Source: Rhizopus arrhizus (lineage: Eukaryota > Mucoromycota > Mucoromycetes > Mucorales > Rhizopodaceae). Taken from it: a stretch of 64,000 nt of DNA. The stretch spans positions 62,001 to 126,000 of the forward strand of contig JAKZZE010000021.1 of the NCBI GenBank assembly GCA_024220505.1, written 5' to 3'. Shown in pieces: positions 40,585-52,082 of this stretch (the stretch's first letter is position 1; each line of letters begins with the position of its first letter). The translations under genes and the position numbers were made by a program. Under the pieces are notes generated by a model. That model had not been told where the DNA came from. It saw only the letters and a list, made by a program, of their open reading frames with translations, and ran no database searches.

Positions 40585-40788
40585 TAATTATAGATGACAC
40601 TTGCTAAAGTACCTGAATATTAGAAGATATCAAGCCACTCACTCAATAAGATATAAATACCTGTCTTCAATTAGAATAATTTTTACTTTAACTTAAACTG
40701 AAATAAAGATCAGTCTCAAAAAGTACTCACACTATTTCTTGACCTTTGTTTCCACCTCCTCCTTTATTATTTCTACCATTATACAACA
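40585..40788 (+). repeat. 3' fragment of LTR D
   Basis: Matches the last third of LTR D (25245-25812 reversed) with an 18-base deletion between two AGAAG repeats and a few substitutions. It ends TATACAACA. The 5' part of the LTR is missing. Confidence 0.75.
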
Positions 40789-41910
40789 GATCTGTTCCTG
40801 ACAATGCAAGTGGGCTGTTTATATATATATTTTATTAATATGTCATTGCATGAGGAACTATACAAAAAGATCTTGTATTGAGTTAAAGGAGTGGAATTAA
40901 TTATGACAGAATAATAAAGAAAAGAATATAATAGATTTTTGTAAAGCATTCACTACTCTGATTTCTTATAAATTGAGTATGAATCATATTTAACTATGTT
41001 GGAATACGTCAATATTAATACTTACAATGCGAAAAGTAGATAAAATCTGGACATGCATGATTAAATAAAATTACCATATCTTTTAGTCCTATTGAAATTT
41101 TATTCTTTGCTATCTTTCTTTATATAACACCAGTGACTTATAATTTAATACAGACGATAACACTTAATTTTCAAATAGTAAGTAATTTTAGTCTTACTGT
41201 ACATTCTAGACTATTCGGTAATATTTATAATAATATTTGTTTATACATCTTTTGGTTTTGTACCATGATTAAAGTGCATGAGGGTTTAATCTATGAATGC
41301 TTATTAATAAACTCCCTCCTGCTTCTTTTTACTAGATAAAACTTTTATTCTATGCAAAGGTCAAACATGAGAGATGTATATTCATTGTGGTTTGCGAAAA
41401 GGGTCTTATACAACTATTGAGATAATATACTGTTATTAATATGCAAATATACGAAACGACATAGTAAAAACAAACTCATTTTCATATTTTGTTTTAACAG
41501 TACTGTTCTCGTAAAGTCGCTTTTATAGGAGAGAAACAATATATATATTTTTTAGCATTTTATTCTATTTTAAAAGCTTGAATATTCGATGGATGAAAAT
41601 ACAGTAAAAGATAAACAGCATTTTAGTACTATACACTCGATATGAAAAACATAAAAAAAAAGGTAAGAATGCAATTCAAGCATATTTTTTATGTTTATCA
41701 CGCATCAAGCAACATAGCCCAGTTACCAATCAAGTTGGACAATAACATTATCATTGTATTTAAAAACTATATAAAAGATGTAGAGATTTATTAAGCAATA
41801 GTAACTTAACCATTCAGCTTCTTCCATTGAGAATTCATTGCTAGTAAAGAGGTGGTCATACTAGATAACCTTGTATTAGTTATTGCGCGTATTTAAATAT
41901 ATGCCATCTA
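40789..41910. other. Intergenic sequence at the border of transposon and gene regions
   Basis: About 1.1 kb of AT-rich sequence with only short meaningless frames. It holds the 3' flank of PEX11. No repeat partner in the window. Confidence 0.5.
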
Positions 41911-42710
41911 TTACCCAGCTAAACCAACAATTCCTTCATCGGCCTTAAGCAAGCCTAATCCTGCAAGAGGAATAATTGCATCCACAGCATCTTGGACAAA
42001 CTGATATTTGGCATTATGTTTATCTCTATTATAATCATTGTTTGAATGAGCAATCATCATATAAATATTTGTTTATTTTTACTTACCTAGCCAATGCCTT
42101 TTCTTGAGCCTTTAATTCAGTTACTTGCGCTTCAGGCTTTTCTTCAGAGTTGACGAGTGCTGTACGTGATTTCTCAAGCATATGCTCACGAATACTTAAC
42201 TGTCTAAATTTATATAAACCTGAGAGTAAGGAGGCAATCAGGGCTCCAAGCCAACATCTTTGACCAAACTCCGTGATTTGTTTAATATTTTTAGGTTTAT
42301 AAAAGCTAATAGCATTTGACTATGGCACATGAAGTTAGTAATTCCCTTTTTTAAATAATGATAATATCAGCAGTTACCAAAACAAAAGCCTCAGAAAGAT
42401 AATAAAAGAACATACCCGCTTGTTTAGCTATAGCAGTATAACGCAAAATTTCATCTTTAATAGCTAAGCTTTTGACACCTACTTGGGCAAACTCAACAGG
42501 TTTCAAGAGACGAAAGAACTTGCGGCCATTACCAAGATGACTTTTTAAATCAATCCATCGTTGAATCGTGTCCTTGGGCGCACCATTACGAAATAAATAA
42601 TATGCATAAAAGCGGGCAAAGTATTGGACAAGACGACATAACTTTTCTCTACCAACTGTAGTATTCAAGTAACGATTGAAAGCATCGACATTTTCATGAT
42701 TGAGAACCAT
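41911..42710 (-). CDS. PEX11: Peroxisomal membrane protein PEX11
   Basis: Exons 42710-42378, 42319-42087 and 42025-41911 (introns of 58 and 61 nt) give 226 residues. The start MVLNHENVDAFNRYL and the segments TTVGREKLCRLVQYFARFYAYYL and EILRYTAIAKQAGMFFYYLSE fit PEX11, which remodels the peroxisomal membrane during elongation and division. The N-terminal amphipathic helix region is present and the length is normal for the family. The C-terminus (DAIIPLAGLGLLKADEGIVG) has the usual hydrophobic segment followed by AG and stop. The first intron starts GTAACT, and unspliced RNA would end soon after. It lies downstream of the deubiquitinase gene on the same strand. Confidence 0.93.
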
Positions 42711-42880
42711 TTTGTATTAATAAGTGAAAAAACAACGTAAAATTATATAAAATGCATATGAAAATAAAAGAGGAGAACAATAATCACATGAAATCGTGAC
42801 AGTCGCTTTTTTATAGATCAATCACAAACTTTACATGGTCAGATATTAAGCAGCCAGTTTATAGATACACAAAAAGCTTT

Positions 42881-45800
42881 TTATTTTACAGTGGATCTAA
42901 CATAGAATAAGTTATAAGCAGCTCGACTCTATATAAAAAGGATAAATAAAGTGATTTTAATCTTGTATGCTATACACTTGCCATAATTTTAGATTCGTCA
43001 CACACAGACAGACGCGTATCATCAAAATTATGCCATTCGTTTCTATATCCATTTCGTACACAGGCAGTGTAATGTCCACCTGTTAAAGATCCATAATGAT
43101 TCTATGGACAAATGTATATTAAAGAGGCGCACAATTCAATCCTTTTTTAAGATATTACCGAAACAGCATATAAGTCGTAAGAAAAAGTGGATTTTTCTGA
43201 TGGTTGATCTGGTGGAAACATGGATGAAGGGACATATTTTGACAAGTCTAAACCTCTATATATTTATTTAATATTAGTTCCTTTTTGTTTTATTAGTGTG
43301 TATATACCTTATAGGAGAGTCAACCATGGTCTCAAGTTTATTATTGAATGGCCCATCAAATGAGAAGCGCTTCAGGTGAATCAAGAGAACGTCAGGAAGT
43401 TTGGAAATAGTAAGTGATTTGCTTGCACGACAAAGTTTTTTACAACGAGGGCAGTGCCATGCATCATCATTATCCAAGATTTCTTCTTTTACAAAATAAT
43501 CTAAACATTGATACAAATTGACTGTTGTAGGACTAGTACGAGTGGCAGGAATAGGTAAAGAAAGAGACATAAATGAGTTGTAAGTAGTTGACGTCTATTT
43601 AAAAAACTCCATTAAACAAATAAAAAGTGAGAGAGACAAAAAATAAAGCTTACTGTATGACAAGTTAAACAGGTTAATCGACTACGATATTGTCCTTGAA
43701 ACAAACTGACAACAACGCTTGAATTTCTTTCCAAATATTTTTCCCAGGCAACAGCACTTGCTTTCCAATCTGGCAATCTTTCAAATCGCGCTTCTTCTTC
43801 AGGTGATTCAGGAGGTTGAGAAGGCCGCTTTTTGATCAAGTTGCAATCCTCATGAAGCCCATCCAATAGAAAATTGAGAAATTCTTGTGAGTCATGTTGT
43901 TCACTGCCCTTGAATTGAGGCGAAAATTGGATGATGGCCTCTCTAAATTGAACAGGGGAGATAAAATTACAGTTAGCTCCCCACATGCTACGTAATAATG
44001 TAGCAAATTCATTTGCCAAGGCACCTCCTGTACCAAGAAAATTTTCCTTGTTGATATGTTGTTTATACAGACCAGCTAAAGACAAATATTATATTTTTAC
44101 CATTTTTTTTTTTTTTTTTTGTCTTACAGATAAAGTAACGGGCGAACGGAATGGTACCACTGAGACATTGAATGATGGAGTTCATATAGCATGTATTTCC
44201 CAAATTTTTCAAACCAGTTCCTCCAATAGCTCCGTGGCCAATCTGAGAAAAGGAATTCTCGGATACAGGACCCATACGATACTCAGAAAAGTTGTTAATA
44301 TCAGTTGGTTTAGGTGGGAGAGGAGGTGGTTGATGTGGTAAAACTGGCCTTTTGACGACTGGCGGGACATCAAATTGCTTATTAGTTGTGGTTGTAAAGC
44401 CATGGAATGGGTTATCTATGAAGGTCTTTCGACGCGTTAAGTCTGAAGCATTGGGTCGAATTTCTGGGTATTGCGTTGTATTCGTAGTTTCTAGTGCTGC
44501 GACAGCCTTTGTATCGGCCTGAGGGACAGAGGCAAACTGAGGAACTGGCATACTAAGCGATTGCGTAGCTTCTGTAGGTGCAAATGAATTTCCAAATATA
44601 CCTCGCAATGGTGGCGTTTCGACATGATTCTTATCGCTGTATTTGCTCATGGATTGTTTACTATTCGTAGGACCTTGATAAGTAAACTGTTGCAGAAATC
44701 AATGAGTAAAATAGTATGAAAATCATAGTTATATACATTACATAATCATAGAGTGTTTGATGCACTTTAACAGGCGATAAAGGAACATTTTGATCAGAGT
44801 CTCTTGCCTGCAATCTATTGTTGGACCTATTATTCTGAGCATAACTGTACACACCACGTTCTCCAATAATTGACCTCCAGGCATCAAATCCTCCTGTGAG
44901 CATTATGGGCGCATTTTGTAACACTTTTTGGAATTCAAATTCATAAATCGCTTGTTGAAGATGCGAAAGGGCTTGATTATTTTTGTTCAAAGAGGTTGAA
45001 TTTTGATCATAATAAACAACGATATCAAATTGATGACGACCGGCAAACATGTGTTGTTCTGCTTCAGGGTTCATAATCATGGATTCCTCAATCCTTCTTG
45101 AACTTACACTATCCGACAAGAATAAGAAGATATTTTAGAAGGAAAATGAATTTCTTACTTCGGTTTGATAACCAATGGCTCAATTTGCGCTACCCATCGA
45201 TGCCGAATAAACCCCTGACTGTGTATATCTCTTGGCCTAACATCCAGTAACAATACACTTGGTTGTGGTCCAGTTCCATTTTTCACAATCCAGGAAGCTA
45301 ATTGTCTTGGCTCCACTGTCGACATGGGTATTGATAGTCGAAAGTGAGTTGGCGTTGGTAATTCAATAACATTATTTAATGGTTGAGGTTGAGGTTGTGG
45401 TTCAGGCATTTTCATTATTTGCGGTGGAGTGTTTTGATTTGATATAGGCATTGCTGGAGGAATATTAGGAGCATGAGTAGACATTGCTGAGGGAGTACCA
45501 GGAAGATGAGTAGGAACTGAAGGTAAATCATTCAATGGTGAATCGTCTGTATTTTCAACAGGTGGGTATTTTTCCATGGCTACGTCTACGGTATCTTTTT
45601 GTTTACTAAATCTTTCTTGTAATGTGTCGTTGAGGTATTCAAGTCTGCCAAGGACGTCATTATGGGTACGCTATGAAGAGAAAAATTTAGAAAAGAATGG
45701 TATTAGTGTTATTGTTAATTTACTGATTTCAGCTGAAGATATAAAGGGTCCTTTTTAATCTCTTTATAGTTTTGGTGTTTACCAATCACCTCTACCATTA

Positions 45801-46103
45801 TACTAAAGAATCAGGTGAATATACACTTGCAAAATACTTTTTGTGCATTTATTTTACCTGCAACCTTTCATATAATATACATAGGCATTTTCGAGGTTTT
45901 CTTTTAGATATTCGAAGTCTCCCTGTATAAGTTATGTTTAGATAAAATAAGAGTCAAGATATTCATTTTACTTGTTCATATAATTTATTGACTGTAGAAA
46001 CCCAAATCTTTATTGAATACTTATGTGCATCGTTTTTATCTATTGTTGCTCTTCTAGTCAATTCAGAAAAAGAGGAAAAGCTGCTATCAGTAGAAACTGT
46101 CAT
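42881..46103 (-). CDS. DOA4: Ubiquitin carboxyl-terminal hydrolase, USP8/Doa4 type
   Basis: Eleven exons (46103-45972, 45922-45858, 45802-45724, 45670-45159, 45108-44742, 44686-44128, 44075-43654, 43594-43308, 43255-43159, 43101-42976, 42928-42881) join to 897 residues. Residues 1-120 match a USP8 dimerisation/MIT-like helical domain (VNKLYEQGDFEYLKENLENA). A proline-rich linker follows, then a rhodanese-like domain (about 200-370: SVLLLDVRPRDIHSQ, MLTGGF..AW). The peptidase C19 core begins with the Cys box LKNLGNTCYMNSIIQCL (Cys about 551), has zinc CxxC pairs (LTCLTC, CPRCKKLC), and ends with the His box LTGGHYTACV (His about 850) and AYNLFYVR. The rhodanese loop lacks its Cys (IVVYYDQNS), so that domain is probably only for binding. 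In yeast and animals these enzymes recycle ubiquitin from endosomal cargo at ESCRT sites. Confidence 0.93.
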
Positions 46104-46211
46104 TATTTTAGTTGATAGAGAAAAGAAAAAGAAAGCCAAGAAATGATGATTATTCGCATTAAATTCTATTCAAAACAAAATAAAAAAATAACCAATAGAA
46201 TAAGCCGTATT

Positions 46212-47342
46212 TTAATCAGCGAGTTGAATATTAGATATTTTCCATAATAACCAACAACCTAAAGAACGATAGGGTCTCCAGATTTGTGTGAGCTGCTCCA
46301 TTTGCTCTAATGTAGGGAATGCTTTCTTGCTATTTGGTATTACTAGCCCAAAATGTTTAGCCACACCTTTTCTTATAGCCAAATCACCCACAGGGAGCAC
46401 ATCTGGATGATGTAAATCAAACATTAAAAACATATCTGCAGTCCACTGTTGTATTATTTAATACATGGTCAAGTAAGTATTATTTTGTTTACCTGTCCTA
46501 TGCCCTTCACAGTACAAAGCTGTGAAGATATTTCCTGATCTGACATGCTATTGAATTTTTCAGGAGTAATTAATTTATTGTTAAACTTCTCTGCAAGATC
46601 TCTTATATATTCTGCCTATTAAAAGTGGAAATTTAGGCAGCTAAACGGAAGGAGAACATCTGAATTTCTATATACCTTTCTGGTAGATAAACCAGCAGAT
46701 CTTAATTCTTCCACTGATTTTTCGAGCACCTCTAAAGGTGTAGGAAACGAATCTTCTGATTCTTTATCAAACAATTTCAAAAACCTGGTATAGATGGAAG
46801 AAGCTGCTTTACCGTGTATTTGCTGATAGACAATGGCTCTAACAAGTGAGCGGAAAGGATTTGCGCCATCAGCCCGATCTAATCGAAGTTGAAAATCAGC
46901 AATCATCTCTTCTGTCAAGTGTGCTCCTAGTTTTGGATCATGTAATTTAATGTGTTCAATGGCTTTTAAGAGCTCAAACTTTCTTGATAAATCGTGTTGA
47001 ACATCAATTACATCCTACGGTCGTATACGGGTGAGTAAGAATCTAAGAAATAATACATTTTTAAAAACCTTCGAAGTGCTTTGAGTAACGATTGATGTGT
47101 CTATTTCCTATATATAAAAAAAGAGATTAGACCATATATTAAAGAGAAATATATAAAAAAAACCTTCTTTTTCTTGATAACTTGTTTTGCTGTTCTGCAT
47201 AAATTATAATCAATTTACTCATAAAATGAATGAAGCATTTTTTTTTTTTTGCTTACTGTTTCTTTAAACCAGCAATCTTTTTTTCTTTATAATCAATTAT
47301 AGTTTTTTTTGATAGTCTTAAACTTTTACGAATGGCTGACAT
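46212..47342 (-). CDS. MAG1: DNA-3-methyladenine glycosylase (AlkA/MAG1, HhH-GPD family)
   Basis: Six exons (47342-47257, 47194-47164, 47107-47069, 47014-46676, 46615-46493, 46445-46212) give 283 residues. A lysine-rich N-terminus (about 1-40) may act in nuclear import. The glycosylase fold follows: FRSLVRAIVYQQIHGKAA, then the helix-hairpin-helix LCTVKGIGQWTADM (about 198-211) and the GPD segment with the catalytic aspartate in LPVGDLAIRKG (about 227). The family excises alkylated purines to start base excision repair. Two very small exons (31 and 39 nt) make automatic prediction of the 5' end error-prone. Its stop lies 108 bases before the start of the downstream deubiquitinase gene. Confidence 0.93.
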
Positions 47343-47519
47343 GTAATGAGAAAAAAAAAGTTGCTGCGAACAATGCGTGTGCTAGAGGATGTTTAAATAC
47401 GGAGTATAAAAACAATCAATAGTAACACAAAGAAGTTAACAAAATGAAGTTTTAATAGACACTAATTCTACTAATTCGTGGTCCTTTCCGGCAAAATATC
47501 TAAGTGAGTCAACGTAACC

Positions 47520-48900
47520 ACGCAGCGAACACAGGAACCAGATCCTCCTAACTGGCCAAGTAATATGTTCTGGTCTCAAGTAGTACCAGAAAGTGAACAT
47601 TGCTCCTGCTTGCTGCTTCAGAATATCACACCCACAACTGTAAACAAAACAAAGTTATTCATTATAAGGTATGGAAAGCTGGATATTCTTCGAGAAGTGT
47701 CACTCTGGATACGAAATGTAGATTTGAATCGCCCGTGCAGATTATATCCTTAGCTGCGAAACAATATCCATCACGAATCGAAGTTGCAACTAACAAAGAA
47801 GACAGTCGAAAGATCGCTGAAGTTTACTTTGGTTTTTTAGATACTGCCATTGATGGTATCCTAAGACAGTGTTGCCTTTAAAAGAGATATAATTGTGCTT
47901 TTACCTTATCGATCTTTAACTCCAATTGTCCCTTTAGTTCGACTTTGACCATCCAACCTTCCCTTTCTTAAAGAGGATATTCTTAAGGAATAATTGAAAA
48001 TAAATTTGGAAACCCTACGAGAATCGCATATTGGCATATGCATGTGTATGGGTTACACTATTCTGAATGTTCCTAAATATGATGACAGGTTTTCGTCTCT
48101 TTCTCATCGTCTTCCTTGGTATCAATCGGAGGATGAAGAGTTTTATACAGGGTGGAATCACATACCCAGTTATGCTCGTTGCTGTCATGCTGAAGGACAT
48201 GTTGATTTGGATTGTCCACAAAACGTTCATTTCGTGTTTGTTGGGATTATTTTATTAGTGGACATATTGCCGCTGAATGCACAAAAATCAAGTATAGGCT
48301 TTTTAGAAAGGCTAGAAAAATTCCTATCACTCCACAGGATAGAGTGATTCAAGGCGAAGCACAACAAGATTTGCCTTCTATCAACGTTATGTCTATAAAT
48401 TCTCCACCTACAGTCTTAAATGCTATAAGATATAAGCGTTCCTTTCAAAATGAATCAAGCGACGAATTTAGTGGCAACTGGAGAGGAATCGACATTAGTA
48501 CCAACCAAAGATATTTTAGCGGCTCTCTTTTCCTCTAATATTAATTCTCAAGACGATGTTTAGGTAGATACCAGTAGTTTGAAGATCGAAATCTTCATGA
48601 TTCTAGAGATTCTATTCCCGTAAATCAAGAAATTGATAACACTTCTCAGATCATGCAGCAGGCTGTCAATAGCAGAACCCTTACTGATGGCCCCTCAAAA
48701 TACAATTTCTGTCACCGCACGAGTGGTAATATTGAATAATAGTTTGCAAGAGCTGTTATTCAACATTTCTTCTTTGAACTGTAACGATTTGGTGAAGATT
48801 CATGATAGGTCTATTTCATGAAGTCTATTGCAAAAAATTTAATTTTTGTTGTAAATTTGGCCTCGTGTATTTTGATTCACGGCCGTCTATTTTGAGCTAT
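47520..48900 (+). pseudogene. Degenerate LINE ORF1 (zinc-knuckle nucleic-acid-binding protein)
   Basis: Overlapping broken plus-strand frames read KQYPSRIEVATNKEDSRKIA (47.8 kb), then YTILNVPKYDDRF, WNHIPSYARCCHAEGHVDLDCPQ, FISGHIAAECTKIKYRLFRK (48.1-48.3 kb). The tandem zinc knuckles fit ORF1 proteins of fungal non-LTR elements. Several frameshifts break it, and no EN or RT follows. It is the only repeat relic inside the gene block besides the pseudogene at 52-55 kb. Confidence 0.6.
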
Positions 48901-49418
48901 TTAAAAAATGCAACGGTGTATGGTTAGACAGGGAAGTCAGACTAAAAACCAACAAGAAAGGCAAGACATATATTAGTTATACAGAAAAAAACACCAATAA
49001 TGAACAGATAGAAGAAAACGATAATGATGGTGTTGGAAATAAAAGTTCTGAGTAAAAAAGAATGATCAAATGAAGACACATTATTCCATCTCTATGACAC
49101 AGAATAAGTTTAAGACATTCATTTTGAATGAATTATTTATTTCTGTAGTGTCGATTATGTTTTATTGTTATAGACACCTGAATCGAGAGTAAGAATGCTT
49201 TAAGAACAAAGAGCTCAAAAGATAAGAGAATTGTTAGTTGCGAGGTTTTTATTAAACTTGATCATAGCAAAGTTGTTGTGGATTGGTTAATGATTTCTGT
49301 GAAGTAAAAATAAAAGTGTAAGAGGACTATGTGGTCATAAATATGTACAAATATCAAATGATTATTATATAATAACAAAGAATATATTTTTTTATTTAAA
49401 TACAATAATAATAAAAAA
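48901..49418. other. Intergenic sequence
   Basis: About 500 bases with a short plus-strand frame (NGVWLDREVRLKTNKKGK near 48.92 kb) that may belong to the same LINE relic or to nothing. Contains the 3' flank of the glycosyltransferase-like gene. Confidence 0.4.
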
Positions 49419-50690
49419 CTAAGCAACGTATTGTTGCTGTTCTGGTGGATTTAACATTCTAGAGAGACGTTCAGGAATTTGATCTTCTGGATATCTCCAT
49501 TCAGGATGATGATATAATTGTAATGTGTTGCTTGCGTACCATTTAGGATAATCTATTATGTATTAGTTTCTATTTTAATATATAAATCGCATTATTTACC
49601 TATTGAACTTGGATGATTTAATTTATTTTGGATATCTAAAGCCATTAATTCAGATCGACAAGAATGATCTCTGTGTGTTTGTAAGCTATAAGAATTAGGT
49701 GCCTTTCGACAACTGTAACCAGCACGATAAGCCAAAAAGGTAAGGGCAGCTTGATCTTGCCTATGATTGGCTCTAGATGATCCAGGTGGAGCAATACAGT
49801 TCTTGTCCAAACCACACTGATACCAAGGTTCAATCACATTTTCCAGAACTGTTTGATTCGAAATATCAAATCCAATAGCAGCACCATTACAATTTGGATT
49901 AAGAGCATAACTTTTAGGATCAGCACCAAAATAATCATACATACCAGGGTGAGTCCAATCTTTCATGCGCTTGGAGGATTTAGGTGACCAAAAGCCCCCA
50001 TTTTCACGTACCACAGAGGGGATAGTACGAAGGAACTCAGGTGTGACAATGTTACCAGCATCCAACCAGATGAGTATACCGTCCTCCGCATATTTCTTAC
50101 TTGCTTCATGAACAATGCCTGTTTTCCAAGCATATTCTCCTGCACTGATAGCTACATCCCAGAAGCGAGGATACTTAAAATAATCAAATGTAATCATTTC
50201 ATCTACTAATCCAGTTTCAACAAATTGATCAAGAATAGGTAACTGTGTTCGATTCATGCCAATGTTGTAAACCACAATGCGTGGAAATTCATCGAGTTCG
50301 ACTTGATCACGAAGACTGGAAAGTGAGTATAAAAAGTTTTCTAATGAACAAAGATGATTGGCACTGGATGCAGTAATAATTGTAAATGGGTATGTAGTTG
50401 GCTTGGGTGATATAGAATGTGTGACATGTTTAACAAGTGGCTCATTTGTACTAGTTATGACATCCTCTTCACTGAAATAAGGTGGTTGTTCTATTACTAT
50501 GTGAATAAACTTTTATTGTTATTGCTGATTATTTACCTTTATTAGTTGTATAAATGACTTTAATTTTAAATGAAGAAATAAAAAAGAAGCCAATAAGGAA
50601 CAAAATGATAACTGGATAATTGATTAAACTCCTTATCTTTGCTGCTGCCTTATTACTTGTTGTATTATTCAGTTTGCTATTAAAAGACAT
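49419..50690 (-). CDS. Type II membrane glycosyltransferase-like protein
   Basis: Exons 50690-50537, 50496-49600 and 49552-49419 (introns of 40 and 47 nt) give 394 residues. A short basic cytosolic N-terminus is followed by one membrane segment (about 23-42, NYPVIILFLIGFFFISSF), the plan of a Golgi type II protein. The lumenal part has PFTIITASSANHLCSLENFLYSL, RIVVYNIGMNRTQ, an acidic LIWLDAGNIVTPEFL that resembles a nucleotide-sugar metal site, and HRQDQAALTFLAYRAGY. It resembles uncharacterised glycosyltransferase-like fungal and animal proteins (DUF1647-like); that assignment is from memory of the pattern. The donor and acceptor are unknown. Confidence 0.8.
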
Positions 50691-51014
50691 TTTATAAAGA
50701 AAAATAAAAGAAAAAAAAAGGAGAGATTAAGAGAGAGTGAGAGAAAACCAAAAAAATTTCTTTTTTTATACTTCTTTTTTTTTTTTTACTCAGTTTTAAA
50801 ATCAAGGTTCTGGATGTACCCATATTTAGATTGCCCTTTACATATTTTTAGAAATAGGAAGACAATCAATTTTTTTTTTTTTTTTTTTTTTTTTACGAAC
50901 AATCAAACACTATTCTTTTATTTTTTTAATAAAGAAAAAGGGCATTTAATTAAAGCAAAATTTATTATTTATGTATTTATCATTTTGATTAATATCGTTA
51001 TAGTAACGCAATGC
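50691..51014. other. Intergenic sequence with poly(T)
   Basis: 324 bases between two minus-strand genes. Contains a run of 25 T (50870-50894) and pyrimidine-rich sequence near the glycosyltransferase-like gene start. No promoter motif can be fixed with confidence. Confidence 0.5.
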
Positions 51015-51622
51015 TCATACATCATTAGCTTTAATAATCGTTACAGGACAGTGACAGCGATGTAAGCAATAATCACTTGTTGAGCCCAATATAAATCTAT
51101 AAAAGTAAATGTTATTATAGGTTTATGTTCTTCATTGACTTACTTTTGTATGCCTTCTTTATTAGATGAACCCAAAATTAATATACGAGGTGGATCTTGA
51201 TTAACATATTCTTCAATAATACTTCCAATATGTGATGAACCTTCTCTTGTTTTCAGTTGTATATTCTAAATATTATTATTATTTTTTAAGCCCAACCTTT
51301 TATTTGCTATTTACAGTATTATTAAATTGTGCTAGGAATTGATTTAATTCAGCCACGTCTTGTTTGGCTTCTTCCTTAATTTCAATGTTATTGATGCGAT
51401 CCAAGCCACTCCTATAAAATATTAAATAAATGTACATTCTTATCTTTAAATCATTTACAATAAATGTAAAGCTGTTGTTCCTTTGGGTGGATTAATTCCT
51501 ATACAATAAAGAACATCTATTTGATAAGGACATGATAATTTTGAACATAAATCTATGGCAAATTTAATAGCCTTTTTAGATACATTGGAACCATCTGCTG
51601 CAATCACAATACGGTAACTCAT
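51015..51622 (-). CDS. Universal stress protein (UspA family)
   Basis: Four exons (51622-51459, 51411-51315, 51265-51144, 51096-51015) with introns of 47-49 nt give 154 residues, a normal single-domain length. It starts MSYRIVIAADGSNVSKKAIKFA, the first strand and helix of the fold, and ends with LILGSSNKEGIQKFILGSTSDYCLHRCHCPVTIIK. This matches the ATP-binding signature G-2x-G-9x-G-S/T, except that the second Gly is Asn. Family members bind ATP and act in stress responses; the specific role here is unknown. Confidence 0.9.
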
Positions 51623-52082
51623 ATTTAATTATAAAGAAGAAGAAGTAGTAATAATAATAATGCGCTTATTATTTTCTCACTTGTAATGATGTAATTTGGT
51701 TTTATACATCACGTGCTTTTTATGTTTACTCTCTCAGCTTGTTATACATGCAATGCACTCTGTGCTTCCTTCAGGCGTATTTAACTTTCTGCTGTGAAGA
51801 GAAAAAGACATTTGAAACAAGGCTCATAATCAAACCATAGATAATTTTAACTACATATCTCGTGCTACTTTATAGAGTGGCTCTGCAGATGCCATACATC
51901 AGAAGAGCACTGTCCGATCCGGATATTGAATAGCTGCAGAGTTTTTTTATGGATGAAAATCTTATTTTTTAAAACTCATCAAGAGTGTTGCAAGTGTATG
52001 AAACAGTGACTTATAAAAATACAAAAGAAGTTAACATAGAGAATTGTAAGCAGATAGTTCCAATAGTTCCTTCTAGATTCGA
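51623..52082. other. Upstream region of the universal stress protein gene
   Basis: About 460 bases without coding signs. CACGTG (about 51710) is a possible bHLH E-box about 90 bases before the ATG on the minus strand. Confidence 0.35.
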
